DNA of 64,000 bases from Gammaproteobacteria bacterium (GTDB lineage: Bacteria; Pseudomonadota; Gammaproteobacteria; Burkholderiales; Rhodocyclaceae), in contig JAHJPX010000007.1 of the NCBI GenBank assembly GCA_018819515.1, positions 372,001-436,000 on the forward strand. The letters are read 5' to 3'. Below the pieces are notes generated by a model, which saw nothing but the letters and a program-made list of their open reading frames with translations, searched no databases and was not told the origin of the DNA. This document shows positions 50,916 through 58,853 of this stretch, one piece after another (position 1 is the first letter of the stretch; each line of letters opens with the position of its first letter). A program made the translations under genes and the position numbers.

Positions 50916-51682
50916 TCCTCCAGGCCCGCCATCTCGCCGTCAGCATCGGCCCGCATCAGGTCTGTCGCGACCTCGACCTCACGCTGGCCGCGGGCGAGCG
51001 GCTCGCCATACTCGGCAAGAACGGCGCCGGCAAGTCAACGCTGCTCTCGACGTTGGCCGGATTGCGCGCCGCAGACAGCGGCGAATTGTTCGTCGATGGC
51101 CTGAGCTACGCCGACCTCGGCCTGCGCGATGCGGCGCGGATTCGCGGCTGGCTGGGACAGGACCACAGCGACCCCTTCGCCAGCACCGTGCTGGAAGCGG
51201 TACTCACCGGCCGCCACCCGCATCTCTCGCGCTGGTCGTGGGAATCGCCGTCGGACGCGCGCATCGCGCGCGCCGCGCTGGCGGACATGCGCCTCGCCGA
51301 CATGGAAGATCGCGAAGTGCGCACGCTTTCGGGCGGCGAACGCCAGCGCGTCGCCATCGCCGCGCTGCTCGCGCAGCAGACGCGACTGTGCCTGCTCGAC
51401 GAACCGCTGGCGCACCTCGACCTCAACCACCAGATCGCCACGCTCGAACTTTTGTCGCTGCGCGCCCGCCGCGACGGCATCGCCATCGCCATGGTGCTGC
51501 ACGACCCGAACTTCGCGCTACGCTTCTGCGACCGTGCGCTGCTGCTGTTCGGCGACGGCACGTACCTCGCCGGGCCCGTCGCCGACGTGCTCGACGAGGC
51601 GAACCTCACGCGCCTCTACGGTCACCCGCTGCGGCGTCTCGCCACGGCTGACTTTTCGCAAACCGCTTTCGTCCCGGAGTAG
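50912..51682 (+). CDS. btuD: Cobalamin ABC transporter ATPase BtuD, with in-frame repeat
   Basis: A 256-residue ABC ATPase: Walker A GKNGAGKSTLL, signature LSGGERQRVAIAALLAQ, Walker B LCLLDEPLAHLDLNHQ, H-loop MVLHDPNFALRF. Residues 241-248 (RRLATADF) near the C-terminus are encoded by the dispersed element; the protein ends eight residues later. All catalytic motifs are intact. It is the third gene of the riboswitch-controlled operon. Confidence 0.94.
   Translation: MILQARHLAVSIGPHQVCRDLDLTLAAGERLAILGKNGAGKSTLLSTLAGLRAADSGELFVDGLSYADLGLRDAARIRGWLGQDHSDPFASTVLEAVLTGRHPHLSRWSWESPSDARIARAALADMRLADMEDREVRTLSGGERQRVAIAALLAQQTRLCLLDEPLAHLDLNHQIATLELLSLRARRDGIAIAMVLHDPNFALRFCDRALLLFGDGTYLAGPVADVLDEANLTRLYGHPLRRLATADFSQTAFVPE
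51633..51656 (-). repeat. Dispersed palindromic element inside btuD
   Basis: GGCGTCTCGCC followed by ACGGCTGACTTTT. In frame as RRLATADF close to the btuD stop. Confidence 0.92.
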
Positions 51683-51703
51683 TCCGGGCGTACGAACCCG
51701 CCG

Positions 51704-51835
51704 TCAGGAACTGCGCACCACGAGCGGCACCGCGTCGCCGGCGTGCTTCTTCGCCTGCTTGGCGGCTTTCTTTTCCTTGGGGGTCTTTGCGGCCTGCTTC
51801 TTGGCTTCCTTGTTCGACTTCTGAGTCTTGGACAT
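51704..51835 (-). CDS. Small lysine/alanine-rich protein, hypothetical
   Basis: A 43-residue, strongly basic protein (MSKTQKSNKEAKKQAAKTPK, then EKKAAKQAKKHAGDAVPLVV). It resembles the small Lys/Ala-rich proteins seen in many betaproteobacteria, but low complexity limits any assignment. It is convergent with btuD and its start lies in the region before the diguanylate cyclase, which is divergent. Confidence 0.55.
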   Translation of the reverse strand: MSKTQKSNKEAKKQAAKTPKEKKAAKQAKKHAGDAVPLVVRSS

Positions 51836-51973
51836 GAGGCGCACTCCTCTGGAGGCGGGCGAGATCGCGTCCGGAGTATAGGCGCGCGCCAAAGAAACGG
51901 GGGCATTTGCGCGACGCGCCGGCCGCGCTGCCGCTATACTGTATCTTCCCCCTCCGCACCGACGCTTCCAGCC

Positions 51974-53146
51974 GTGACCCAGCGCGTTCCATTGAACCCC
52001 GTAACGCTGCATTTCCGCGATGCGGCGCTGGAATGGCGTTACCGCGAGTCCGGCCTGCCGGCGTTGCGCCGCCAAAGCCGCCTTGCCATCTTCGTCGGCC
52101 TGGTGCTCTACGCGCTTTCCACCTTTCTCGACGGCTGGTTCGTTCCCGCCGAGCAGCTGGATACCGTAGCCGTCGGGCGCTGGCTGACCATGGGGCCGGC
52201 CATCGGCACCCTCCTCTACACCTACTCGCACTGGTTCCGGCGTTTCAACTCCATTCCGCTGTCCCTCGTCGGTGCCTACGCCGCCGCTGGCACTTTCCTG
52301 GTCCTCTGGCTGGGCGACAACACAATCGCCATGTACTACAGCACCGCGTTGATTCTGATCATCCTGTTCACCTATAGCTTCGTCGGCGCACGCTTCATCC
52401 ACGCGTTAATGGCCAACTTGCTGCTGGTCGCCGCCTACAACCTCGTTTTCGGCTTGATCCGGCCCTATCCTGTCCAACTGCTGCTGACCCAGGATTTCTT
52501 CTTTCTCTGTGCCAACGTTATCGGCGCTTTCGCCTGTTATCTGGACGAAGCGCATCGGCGCCAGCTATTCTTCCGCGAGCAGGAGCTTGACGAAGAGCGC
52601 CGCCATCATCTGGAACGCTCCCTGCACGACCCGCTCACCGGGCTGCCGAACCGTGAACTGCTGCACGACCGCCTTGAGCAGGCCCTGAGGCGGGCCGGGC
52701 GGAGCCAGCAAGGCGGCGTCGGCGTGTTCATCGACCTGGATGCTTTCAAGCCGATCAACGACAGCTTCGGCCACAGTGCCGGTGACAGCGTGCTCAAGGC
52801 CGTCGCCACGCGGTTGCGCAAGGCGGTCCGCGACAGCGATACCGTTGCCCGGCTGGGCGGCGACGAGTTCTTCATCGTCGCCAACGGCACCCCCACGCAG
52901 AAGGACATTCAGGTCCTCGCGGACAGCATCACCGCCGCGCTCGCCATCCCGGTCGACCTGCCCGGCGGTCAGCAGATCACCCGCATCCACGCCAGCCTCG
53001 GCTGTTGCGCTTTCCCCTACGAGGGGGTCACGCCAAGCGACATCATCCGCCGCGCCGACCATGCCATGTACTCCATCAAGCGCGCCGGCGGCAGCGGCGC
53101 CGCGCACTACGACGAGCCCGAACCTCAACTCGCCCCGGCAATCTGA
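51974..53146 (+). CDS. Membrane-anchored diguanylate cyclase
   Basis: A 390-residue protein. Five or six N-terminal helices (residues 38-195) form a MASE-like sensor; a short helical linker with DEERRHHLERSLHDPLTGLPNR leads into a GGDEF domain with GGDEF at 295-299. The inhibitory I-site RDSD is at 286-289, five residues before GGDEF, so product inhibition by c-di-GMP is expected. The start is a GTG at 51974; longer in-frame extensions run over the small ORF opposite. No EAL domain. Confidence 0.93.
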   Translation: MTQRVPLNPVTLHFRDAALEWRYRESGLPALRRQSRLAIFVGLVLYALSTFLDGWFVPAEQLDTVAVGRWLTMGPAIGTLLYTYSHWFRRFNSIPLSLVGAYAAAGTFLVLWLGDNTIAMYYSTALILIILFTYSFVGARFIHALMANLLLVAAYNLVFGLIRPYPVQLLLTQDFFFLCANVIGAFACYLDEAHRRQLFFREQELDEERRHHLERSLHDPLTGLPNRELLHDRLEQALRRAGRSQQGGVGVFIDLDAFKPINDSFGHSAGDSVLKAVATRLRKAVRDSDTVARLGGDEFFIVANGTPTQKDIQVLADSITAALAIPVDLPGGQQITRIHASLGCCAFPYEGVTPSDIIRRADHAMYSIKRAGGSGAAHYDEPEPQLAPAI

Positions 53147-53198
53147 TTTCCCCCCGGCCATTTTCGTTCCGGAGCGGGCGCGATCCGTTGCCGCACCT

Positions 53199-54908
53199 TC
53201 ACTCCGTCTTGCTGGGGACAACCTCCCGGGCGGCCTTGGCCCGCAGCGCGTCGGAAGCCTCGATCGGCAGCGTCATCCGGAACGTGGTGCCACGTCCGGG
53301 TTCGCTGGAAACCTCGATGCTGCCGCCATGCTTCTGGACGATGCCGTAGGCGAGAGATAGTCCAAGTCCCGTTCCCTTGCCCACCGGCTTGGTCGTGAAG
53401 AACGGATCGAAGATTCTTTGCAGATGTTCCGGCGGGATGCCGCGGCCGGTATCGGCAATCTCGATGCTGACGCGATCGCCTTCCAGTGCGGTACGGAGGG
53501 TGATGGTGCCGCGTTCCGGTATCGCCTGGGCGGCGTTGACCAGCAGATTCATGAACACCTGATTGATCTGCGAGGGAATGCACTCCACCTCCGGAATGCC
53601 GCCGTACTGCTTGACGACTTCCGCCTTGTACTTGATCTCGTTCCAGGCGACGTTGAGCGTGCTGTCCAGGCCACGCTCCAGGTCGGCCCATTGCGTTTCT
53701 GCCTCGTCCACGTGGGCGAAATCCTTGAGATCCTGGATGATGCGTGTCACTCGCTGCAGACCCTCGGCGGATTCGGCGATCAGGTTCGTAACGTCTTCGC
53801 GCATGAAGGCCAGATCGACGCGCTGTTTGACTTCGGCCAGCGAGGCGCGGCGCTCGGCGGACAATTTGGGCTCGGCGGCCTCGTAGGCGGCGATCGCTTC
53901 CAGCAGTTGGGTTATGTAGCGCGTCAGCGTCCCCACGTTGGAATTGACGAAGCCGATGGGATTATTGATCTCGTGGGCAACACCCGCCGCAAGTTGGCCG
54001 ATCGACGCCATTTTCTCCGACTGCAGCAATTGCGTCTGCGCCTGCGCCAGCTTGCCGATCAACTCCTCCTGCTGCGCCCGCTCGGCCTTGAGCGCCGCGT
54101 TCGCCTCGGCCAAGCGCTTGCGGTCGTCCAGGAACTGCTCCACGGCACGTGCCATCTCGGCAATTTCGTCGCCACCGCGCACGGGCACAAGGGCCGGACC
54201 GTCAATGTCGCCGCGCCGCAAATGGTGGCTGACTTCTCGCAGGCGCGCGATAACGCGCCGACCGAGGAAGAAATGAGAGACCAGCCAGGCCAGCAGCAAG
54301 CTGCCGCCCAGCAAGGCCAGCACGCGAAGCTGGTCGCGTTGCGCCGTCTGCGCCAGCGCCTCGACCGCCAGCCTGTAGTCCTCGGCATACTGCCGCGAGA
54401 CTTCCTGCGCGGCTTCCGACATCGCCAGCGCCTGCCGTTTCAGGTCATCGTCGAACTCGTGCGGCGACACCTGGCGGTCATGGAGGGCTCGTTCATGCAG
54501 ACTGGCGACGACGTGGCTGGTATTACGGAACAACTGCGACGCTTCGTGCAACGACAGAATGGCGACGTCGTCGCTGCTGGCCGCCAGTTCGTCGACCAAG
54601 CGATCCAGCTCGCCGAGACGCCCGGTGATCTGAGCATAGCCGGCATGCACGTCCCCGGAACGCTCCGGCGACGGGCTGCGCGCCGATTCGCGCTCGATCG
54701 ACAGGGCCAGACGTTCGATCTCCTGCGCTTTTTCGGCGCGTGCCAGCCGCTCGCCAGCCAACTGGCGCGTATTCTCACTGGCTACCTGAAGCGTGCGAAC
54801 CGCGAGCAAGCCCGCAGCAACGATCAGCAGCATCAGGGCCAACAGCGCCAGCGTGAATTGGCGCCGCAACGAACGGGGTAAGGGAAGGCGGGAGATAAAG
54901 TCGAGCAT
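53199..54908 (-). CDS. Membrane sensor histidine kinase with HAMP-type linker
   Basis: A 569-residue kinase. Helix 1 (TLALLALMLLIVAAGLLAV) and helix 2 (LALLGGSLLLAWLVSHFFLG) enclose a helical periplasmic domain of about 150 residues. A HAMP-like region is followed by a coiled coil and the dimerisation/phosphoacceptor His312 in QLAAGVAHEINNPIGFVNSN; the ATP domain has MNLLVNAAQAIPERG (N box), IADTGRGIPPEHLQRIFDPF (G1/F) and GTGLGLSLAYGIVQKHGGSI (G2). No response regulator is next to it. Separated from the upstream binding-protein gene by 9 bases, so probably cotranscribed. Confidence 0.93.
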   Translation of the reverse strand: MLDFISRLPLPRSLRRQFTLALLALMLLIVAAGLLAVRTLQVASENTRQLAGERLARAEKAQEIERLALSIERESARSPSPERSGDVHAGYAQITGRLGELDRLVDELAASSDDVAILSLHEASQLFRNTSHVVASLHERALHDRQVSPHEFDDDLKRQALAMSEAAQEVSRQYAEDYRLAVEALAQTAQRDQLRVLALLGGSLLLAWLVSHFFLGRRVIARLREVSHHLRRGDIDGPALVPVRGGDEIAEMARAVEQFLDDRKRLAEANAALKAERAQQEELIGKLAQAQTQLLQSEKMASIGQLAAGVAHEINNPIGFVNSNVGTLTRYITQLLEAIAAYEAAEPKLSAERRASLAEVKQRVDLAFMREDVTNLIAESAEGLQRVTRIIQDLKDFAHVDEAETQWADLERGLDSTLNVAWNEIKYKAEVVKQYGGIPEVECIPSQINQVFMNLLVNAAQAIPERGTITLRTALEGDRVSIEIADTGRGIPPEHLQRIFDPFFTTKPVGKGTGLGLSLAYGIVQKHGGSIEVSSEPGRGTTFRMTLPIEASDALRAKAAREVVPSKTE

Positions 54909-54917
54909 AGGCCTGAA

Positions 54918-56051
54918 TCAGCGCTGCCAGATCCTCCGGTAGGCCTCGCGATAGTTGTTGTCGGGATCGAACTGAAGGCGGGTACCGCCGTCGAAGGAGA
55001 CGTTGTCGCCGGTCACCAAATGGACCGGAATGATAAAACCGCTCACCGGCTGATGCGCCAGCAGGCGGTTTAGCTCGTCCACCAGTTGCCAGCCATGCAG
55101 GTTGAGCGGCTCGGCGACCGTACCGGTCTGGAATGTCCGCGCCCGGATGCGCAGGAAGGCGGCCGCGCTGCCGTCGCCCGCCGAAAGCAGGCTGAGCCGA
55201 TCGTTGGCGAGGCCCGCCTCGACCAGCTCCGGAACCGCATAGTCGAAGTAGATATCGTTGATCGCCAGTGCATGCGTCCATCGTTCGCCGTAGCGGGCCA
55301 TCAGGTCACGGGTCACGCCCGGCATCGACTCCGCGCTGCGCGAAATGGCGACATCGCGAACTTCCAGCAGGGTGCACCGTGGACAGGCACGGACCACATA
55401 GGCCATCGCCTTGGCCTTGACCATCGCGATCTCAAAGTTGGAATCGGTGAATATTACAACCCCGGCGCGGCCGCCCGATGCTACCACCGCCGCCATGGCC
55501 GTGATGCGCGCAACCTCGATCGGATCGGTCGAAACGTTCATCGCCACCGGGCTGTCGGGCACCGGGCCGGCTTCGGAACCGACATGCCAGCCGACTATCG
55601 GAATGCGCCGCCGGGCAAACGGCTGCAAACGCGCATGCATTTCCCGGGCATCGGCGCCCACGACCACCAGCCCGTCCGGCCCGGCGGCCAGCGCATCGGC
55701 CGCGGCCCGGTCCCGTCCGGCCGCCGAACCGCCGGCGTCGAAGACCTTGACCTTCCAGCCGATGACCCTGGCTGCTTCGCGCACCCCCTGCGCGACGCCG
55801 AGGATGCCACCGTTGTGCAAGTCCTCTGCAATCAGCGCGATCGACTTTCCCTTCGCTCCGGCCGGCCCGGTGGTCGGCCCGTCCCACGTCGAGACCCTCC
55901 GGGTCGCCGCCTGCACGATCTTCTCGGCGTCGGCCGGCAGCGCCTTCGATTGGGCCCACGCAGCGTCAGCGAGCAGCACTGCTCCGAAAAGAGCTGTAGT
56001 CAACAGAATGCGTCGCAAGTGACAACCGCGGAGGATGGTGACGTCGTGCAT
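54918..56051 (-). CDS. Periplasmic sugar-type binding protein, probable ligand subunit of the kinase
   Basis: A 377-residue periplasmic binding protein of the type I (PBP1/RbsB-like) fold. The signal peptide (LLTTALFGAVLLADAAWA) is followed by IALIAEDLHNGGILGVAQGV and DGLVVVGADAREMHARLQPF, typical of sugar-binding proteins. No ABC permease or ATPase is nearby; the only partner is the histidine kinase directly downstream. This is the arrangement of separate-solute-binding sensors such as LuxP/LuxQ. The start at 56051 is preferred, but a short 5' extension is possible. Confidence 0.85.
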   Translation of the reverse strand: MHDVTILRGCHLRRILLTTALFGAVLLADAAWAQSKALPADAEKIVQAATRRVSTWDGPTTGPAGAKGKSIALIAEDLHNGGILGVAQGVREAARVIGWKVKVFDAGGSAAGRDRAAADALAAGPDGLVVVGADAREMHARLQPFARRRIPIVGWHVGSEAGPVPDSPVAMNVSTDPIEVARITAMAAVVASGGRAGVVIFTDSNFEIAMVKAKAMAYVVRACPRCTLLEVRDVAISRSAESMPGVTRDLMARYGERWTHALAINDIYFDYAVPELVEAGLANDRLSLLSAGDGSAAAFLRIRARTFQTGTVAEPLNLHGWQLVDELNRLLAHQPVSGFIIPVHLVTGDNVSFDGGTRLQFDPDNNYREAYRRIWQR

Positions 56052-56097
56052 GGCGGAAGTCCACATTGAATTCGGGGGCGTTTCTTTGCAAATGATA

Positions 56098-56120
56098 CGT
56101 CAGCCGCGGCGGGGCGCCAC
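56098..56120 (+). repeat. Degenerate dispersed element between binding protein and MipA genes
   Basis: ACGTCAGCCGCGGCGG then GGCGCCAC resembles the element with several changes. It lies in the divergent intergenic region. Confidence 0.4.
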
Positions 56121-56201
56121 TCACACCAAACCGATCATGACGATCCGACACTGGCCATCGCTATACTTGCGGCATTCAAGCCAAACCAGCAAAGGACACC
56201 C

Positions 56202-56936
56202 ATGCCCGCAAACCGATCCATCCCTCTCCTCGTCTTCGCACTCTTCTCCAGCCCCGCCGCGCTGGCCGAGGGCTACACCGGCGATCTCGGCCTGGGCGTC
56301 TTCAGCCGCCAGGGAATCTACCGGGGTGAATCGACCCAGACCGACGTGTTGCCCTACGTCTATGGTGAATGGGGGAGTTTCTTCGGGCGCGTCGATACCT
56401 TCGGCTATCGCGTCATGCCGCTCGGCCACGGCTTCCTGGAAATCGGCACGCGCATCGTCCAGGACCAGATGGAAAGCGACAGTCTCAAGCAGGCCGGCGT
56501 GCGTGAGCGCAACAACTCACGGCTGCTCGGCGTCAGCACCTTCCAGTTCACGCCGATCGGCGCGGTTCAGGTTTCGCTGATGCAGGACTTCGGCGATTCG
56601 GAAGGCATGCTGGCGGACGCAAGCTGGATCGGCCGGATCAAGGCCGCCGACTGGCTGACCCTGTACCCCGAACTCGGCGTCGAACTGCTCTCCAGCAAAT
56701 ACACCGCCTACTACTTCGGCACCGATGCCGGCGAGGGCGGCCACCCGGCCTACGAGCCGGGGATGGCGCTGAATCCCTACCTCGCCATCCACACCAGTTC
56801 CCCGCTTGCCGAAAACTGGAACCTTGCGTTCACGCTGCGCAACAAGGCGCTGGATGAGGAGATCAGCAACAGCCCCATCGTCGGCCGCAACAGCCGCTGG
56901 AACGCCTACGTCGCCGTGAGCTACGAGTTCAAGTGA
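56202..56936 (+). CDS. MipA/OmpV-family outer-membrane protein
   Basis: A 244-residue protein with a signal peptide (MPANRSIPLLVFALFSSPAALA) and a beta-barrel pattern ending in an aromatic (SYEFK). GDLGLGVFSRQGIYRG, LLPYVYGEWGSFF-like (seen as DVLPYVYGEWGSFF), YFGTDAGEGGHPAYEPGMALNPYL and NSPIVGRNSRWNAYV match the MipA/OmpV family. MipA scaffolds peptidoglycan enzymes in E. coli; a general porin-like role is also possible. The stop overlaps the next gene's GTG. Confidence 0.93.
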   Translation: MPANRSIPLLVFALFSSPAALAEGYTGDLGLGVFSRQGIYRGESTQTDVLPYVYGEWGSFFGRVDTFGYRVMPLGHGFLEIGTRIVQDQMESDSLKQAGVRERNNSRLLGVSTFQFTPIGAVQVSLMQDFGDSEGMLADASWIGRIKAADWLTLYPELGVELLSSKYTAYYFGTDAGEGGHPAYEPGMALNPYLAIHTSSPLAENWNLAFTLRNKALDEEISNSPIVGRNSRWNAYVAVSYEFK

Positions 56937-57673
56937 TCCCGGGCGACGCCGAGCGGCTCATCGCCGATGTCGTCGCCGCCCACGGCGGCGAGACGCTCTG
57001 GCGATCCCTCGCCGCCATCGAGGCAGTGCTCTCGGTCGACGGCTTCCTGTTCACCGCCAAGCGCATCAAGCCGCTGCGCCGCCAGCGCGTCTCGGCTTCG
57101 ACCACCGAAGCGCGCTTCACCTTCTTCGACTGGCCGTTGCCAGGTCAGCGCGGCGAGTGGATCGGCGAGGAGGAAGTGCGCATCGTAACCGGTGACGGCA
57201 CGCCGATTGCCCGTCGTGAGCAACCACGCAGCGCCTTTCGCGGCCTGCGCCGCGAACTGTGGTGGGACAACCTCGACTTTCTTTTCTTCGCCGGCTACGC
57301 CACCTGGAACTACCTGACCACGCCGTTCGTTTTCCTGCGACCCGGCTTCCGCTTCGAGGTGCTGCCGTCCGCCGCCGACGGCATAACCCGCGTCAGGGCT
57401 GTCTTCCCGGACGACGTGCCCAGCCACTGTCGCGAGCAGGTTTTCCACTTCGCACCGGGCGGCGAACTGCTGCGCCTTGATTACACCGCAGAAGTCGTCG
57501 GCGGCTGGGCGCGCGCCGCCCACCTCTGCGTCGACTACCGCGACTTCGACGGCCTGCGCGCGCCCGCTACGAGGCGTGTCCGGCCGCTCTTCCATTTCGC
57601 CGACCCGCTGCCGTTTCCGACGCTCGTCGCCATCGACGTGCATGAATTGCGGCCGGTCAAGAAGGCTGGCTGA
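56933..57673 (+). CDS. Conserved hypothetical protein
   Basis: A 246-residue soluble protein starting at a GTG (56933) that overlaps the MipA stop. It has no signal peptide or helix. Notable stretches are WWDNLDFLFFAGYATWNYLTTP and RVRAVFPDDVPSHCREQVFHF. The pattern of paired beta strands and a Trp/Phe-rich middle suggests a lipocalin- or LolA-like barrel that binds a hydrophobic ligand, which is only a guess. Translational coupling suggests shared regulation with MipA. Confidence 0.75.
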   Translation: MIPGDAERLIADVVAAHGGETLWRSLAAIEAVLSVDGFLFTAKRIKPLRRQRVSASTTEARFTFFDWPLPGQRGEWIGEEEVRIVTGDGTPIARREQPRSAFRGLRRELWWDNLDFLFFAGYATWNYLTTPFVFLRPGFRFEVLPSAADGITRVRAVFPDDVPSHCREQVFHFAPGGELLRLDYTAEVVGGWARAAHLCVDYRDFDGLRAPATRRVRPLFHFADPLPFPTLVAIDVHELRPVKKAG

Positions 57674-57674
57674 A

Positions 57675-57810
57675 TTGCGCCTGGACAAATGGCTGTGGGC
57701 GGCCCGCTTCTACAAGACCCGCAGCCTCGCCCCCCGCGCCGATCCCCGACTACAAGGGCCGCCCCACCAAGCGCAACCGACGGCAGATCATCCGATTCCG
57801 ATGGGAGTGG
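57675..57810 (+). pseudogene. hslR: Remnant of hslR (Hsp15, S4-domain RNA-binding protein)
   Basis: The start (TTG) reads LRLDKWLWAARFYKTRSLA, the N-terminal signature of Hsp15. After 19 residues the frame breaks. About 10 bases later, in another frame, the C-terminal end IPDYKGRPTKRNRRQIIRF appears. An internal deletion, not a multiple of three, has removed most of the S4 domain (normally about 130 residues). Hsp15 rescues stalled 50S subunits. A dispersed element lies immediately after the remnant. The frame of the second part continues through the element as RRTATADFS. Confidence 0.8.
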
Positions 57811-57811
57811 C

Positions 57812-57835
57812 GGCGTACCGCCACGGCTGACTTTT
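57812..57835 (-). repeat. Dispersed palindromic element at the end of the hslR remnant
   Basis: GGCGTACCGCC followed by ACGGCTGACTTTT, a full consensus copy. Confidence 0.93.
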
Positions 57836-58055
57836 CCCGCGGCGCGCATTCATTGCTCTTCGGTGCCGCCATGCGGCATGATGCAGGTTGCATCCGGGTT
57901 CGATTACATTCCGGAAGCAGTCTGATTGCTTTGGAAAAGACAGATGTCGCTTCACGTCAGACGACGCATTGTCGGAGAATCTTCCAGCGCCATCAGGCGG
58001 CAGATTTTGCATTGGTCGACGCGAACCAGTCGATGGCGGTAGAGGAGGAGCCTGC
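57836..58055. other. Non-coding stretch upstream of the DUF4386 gene
   Basis: 220 bases, noticeably less GC-rich than the genes around it, with no ORF that looks real. AGAGGAGGAG just before the ATG at 58056 is a strong ribosome site. A transferred or degraded segment is possible. Confidence 0.45.
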
Positions 58056-58787
58056 ATGGCAGACCGAACTGCAGAAACGTCGCCACTTGTCCTTGCGCGA
58101 GCGGCTGGGGTGCTGTACCTGATCATCATCGTGCTCGGACTGTTCAGCGAGATTTTCGTACGCTCGTCGGTTGTCTCGCCGGGAGATGCAGCGGCCACCG
58201 CCGCCAACGTCCTGGCGGCCGAGGGTCTCTTCCGAGGCGGGTTCCTTGCCGACTCGATCATGTTCCTCAGCGATGTGGCGTTGGCCGTGCTCCTGTTCGT
58301 GCTTCTGAAGCCGGTCCACATGACCCTGGCTCTCGTCGCGCTGTTCTTCCGGCTGACTCAGACAGCGGTGATCGCCCTCAATCTTCTCAACTACCATGCG
58401 GTCTTGCTCCTTCTGAAGGGGCCTTACACATCGACGCTCGGTGCAGCCCAAGTCAACTCGCTGTCGTCGTTCTTCCTCGACCTCCACAGCCACGGGTACG
58501 ATCTCGGTCTGATTCTGTTTGGGGTCCACTGCCTCGTTCTTGGCTATTTGATCGCGAAGTCGCTGTACCTGCCGAAGGTTCTTGGCTACCTGGTAATGGC
58601 TGCAGGTGCCACCTACCTGATTGGAAGCTACACACGGTTTCTGTTTCCGGATCTCGTCGGTGCCGTGTCACCCATCTACTTGGTGGCCATCGTCTCCGAA
58701 CTCTCGCTATGCCTATGGCTGCTCGTCAAGGGCGTAAACCTGGAACGCTGGCGGGAGGTAACAGGGAGCAATTCAGGGACAACCTGA
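58056..58787 (+). CDS. DUF4386 membrane protein
   Basis: A 243-residue protein with six hydrophobic helices (e.g. VLYLIIIVLGLFSEIFV, VALAVLLFVLLKPVHM, LALVALFFRLTQTAVIALNL). RAAGVLYLIIIVLGLFSEIF and GVHCLVLGYLIAKSLYLPKVL are typical of DUF4386. Function is unknown for the family. The start at 58056 follows a strong AGGAGG site. Codon usage is less GC-rich than the neighbours, in line with recent acquisition. Confidence 0.88.
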   Translation: MADRTAETSPLVLARAAGVLYLIIIVLGLFSEIFVRSSVVSPGDAAATAANVLAAEGLFRGGFLADSIMFLSDVALAVLLFVLLKPVHMTLALVALFFRLTQTAVIALNLLNYHAVLLLLKGPYTSTLGAAQVNSLSSFFLDLHSHGYDLGLILFGVHCLVLGYLIAKSLYLPKVLGYLVMAAGATYLIGSYTRFLFPDLVGAVSPIYLVAIVSELSLCLWLLVKGVNLERWREVTGSNSGTT

Positions 58788-58828
58788 GCCAGCCCATGTC
58801 TTCTTCCGACTAGAATCATGCGCTCTGC

Positions 58829-58853
58829 AAAAGTCAGCCGTGGCGGTACGCCG
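58829..58853 (+). repeat. Dispersed palindromic element supplying the yhhN start
   Basis: AAAAGTCAGCCGTGG followed by CGGTACGCCG. The final G of the element is the first base of the GTG start codon of the next gene. Confidence 0.9.

Noticed and set aside
54199..54240. Another copy of the dispersed element in the histidine kinase gene
   Set aside because: GGTGGCTGACTTCTCG matches part of the flank only, and the GGCG/CGCC hairpin is missing.
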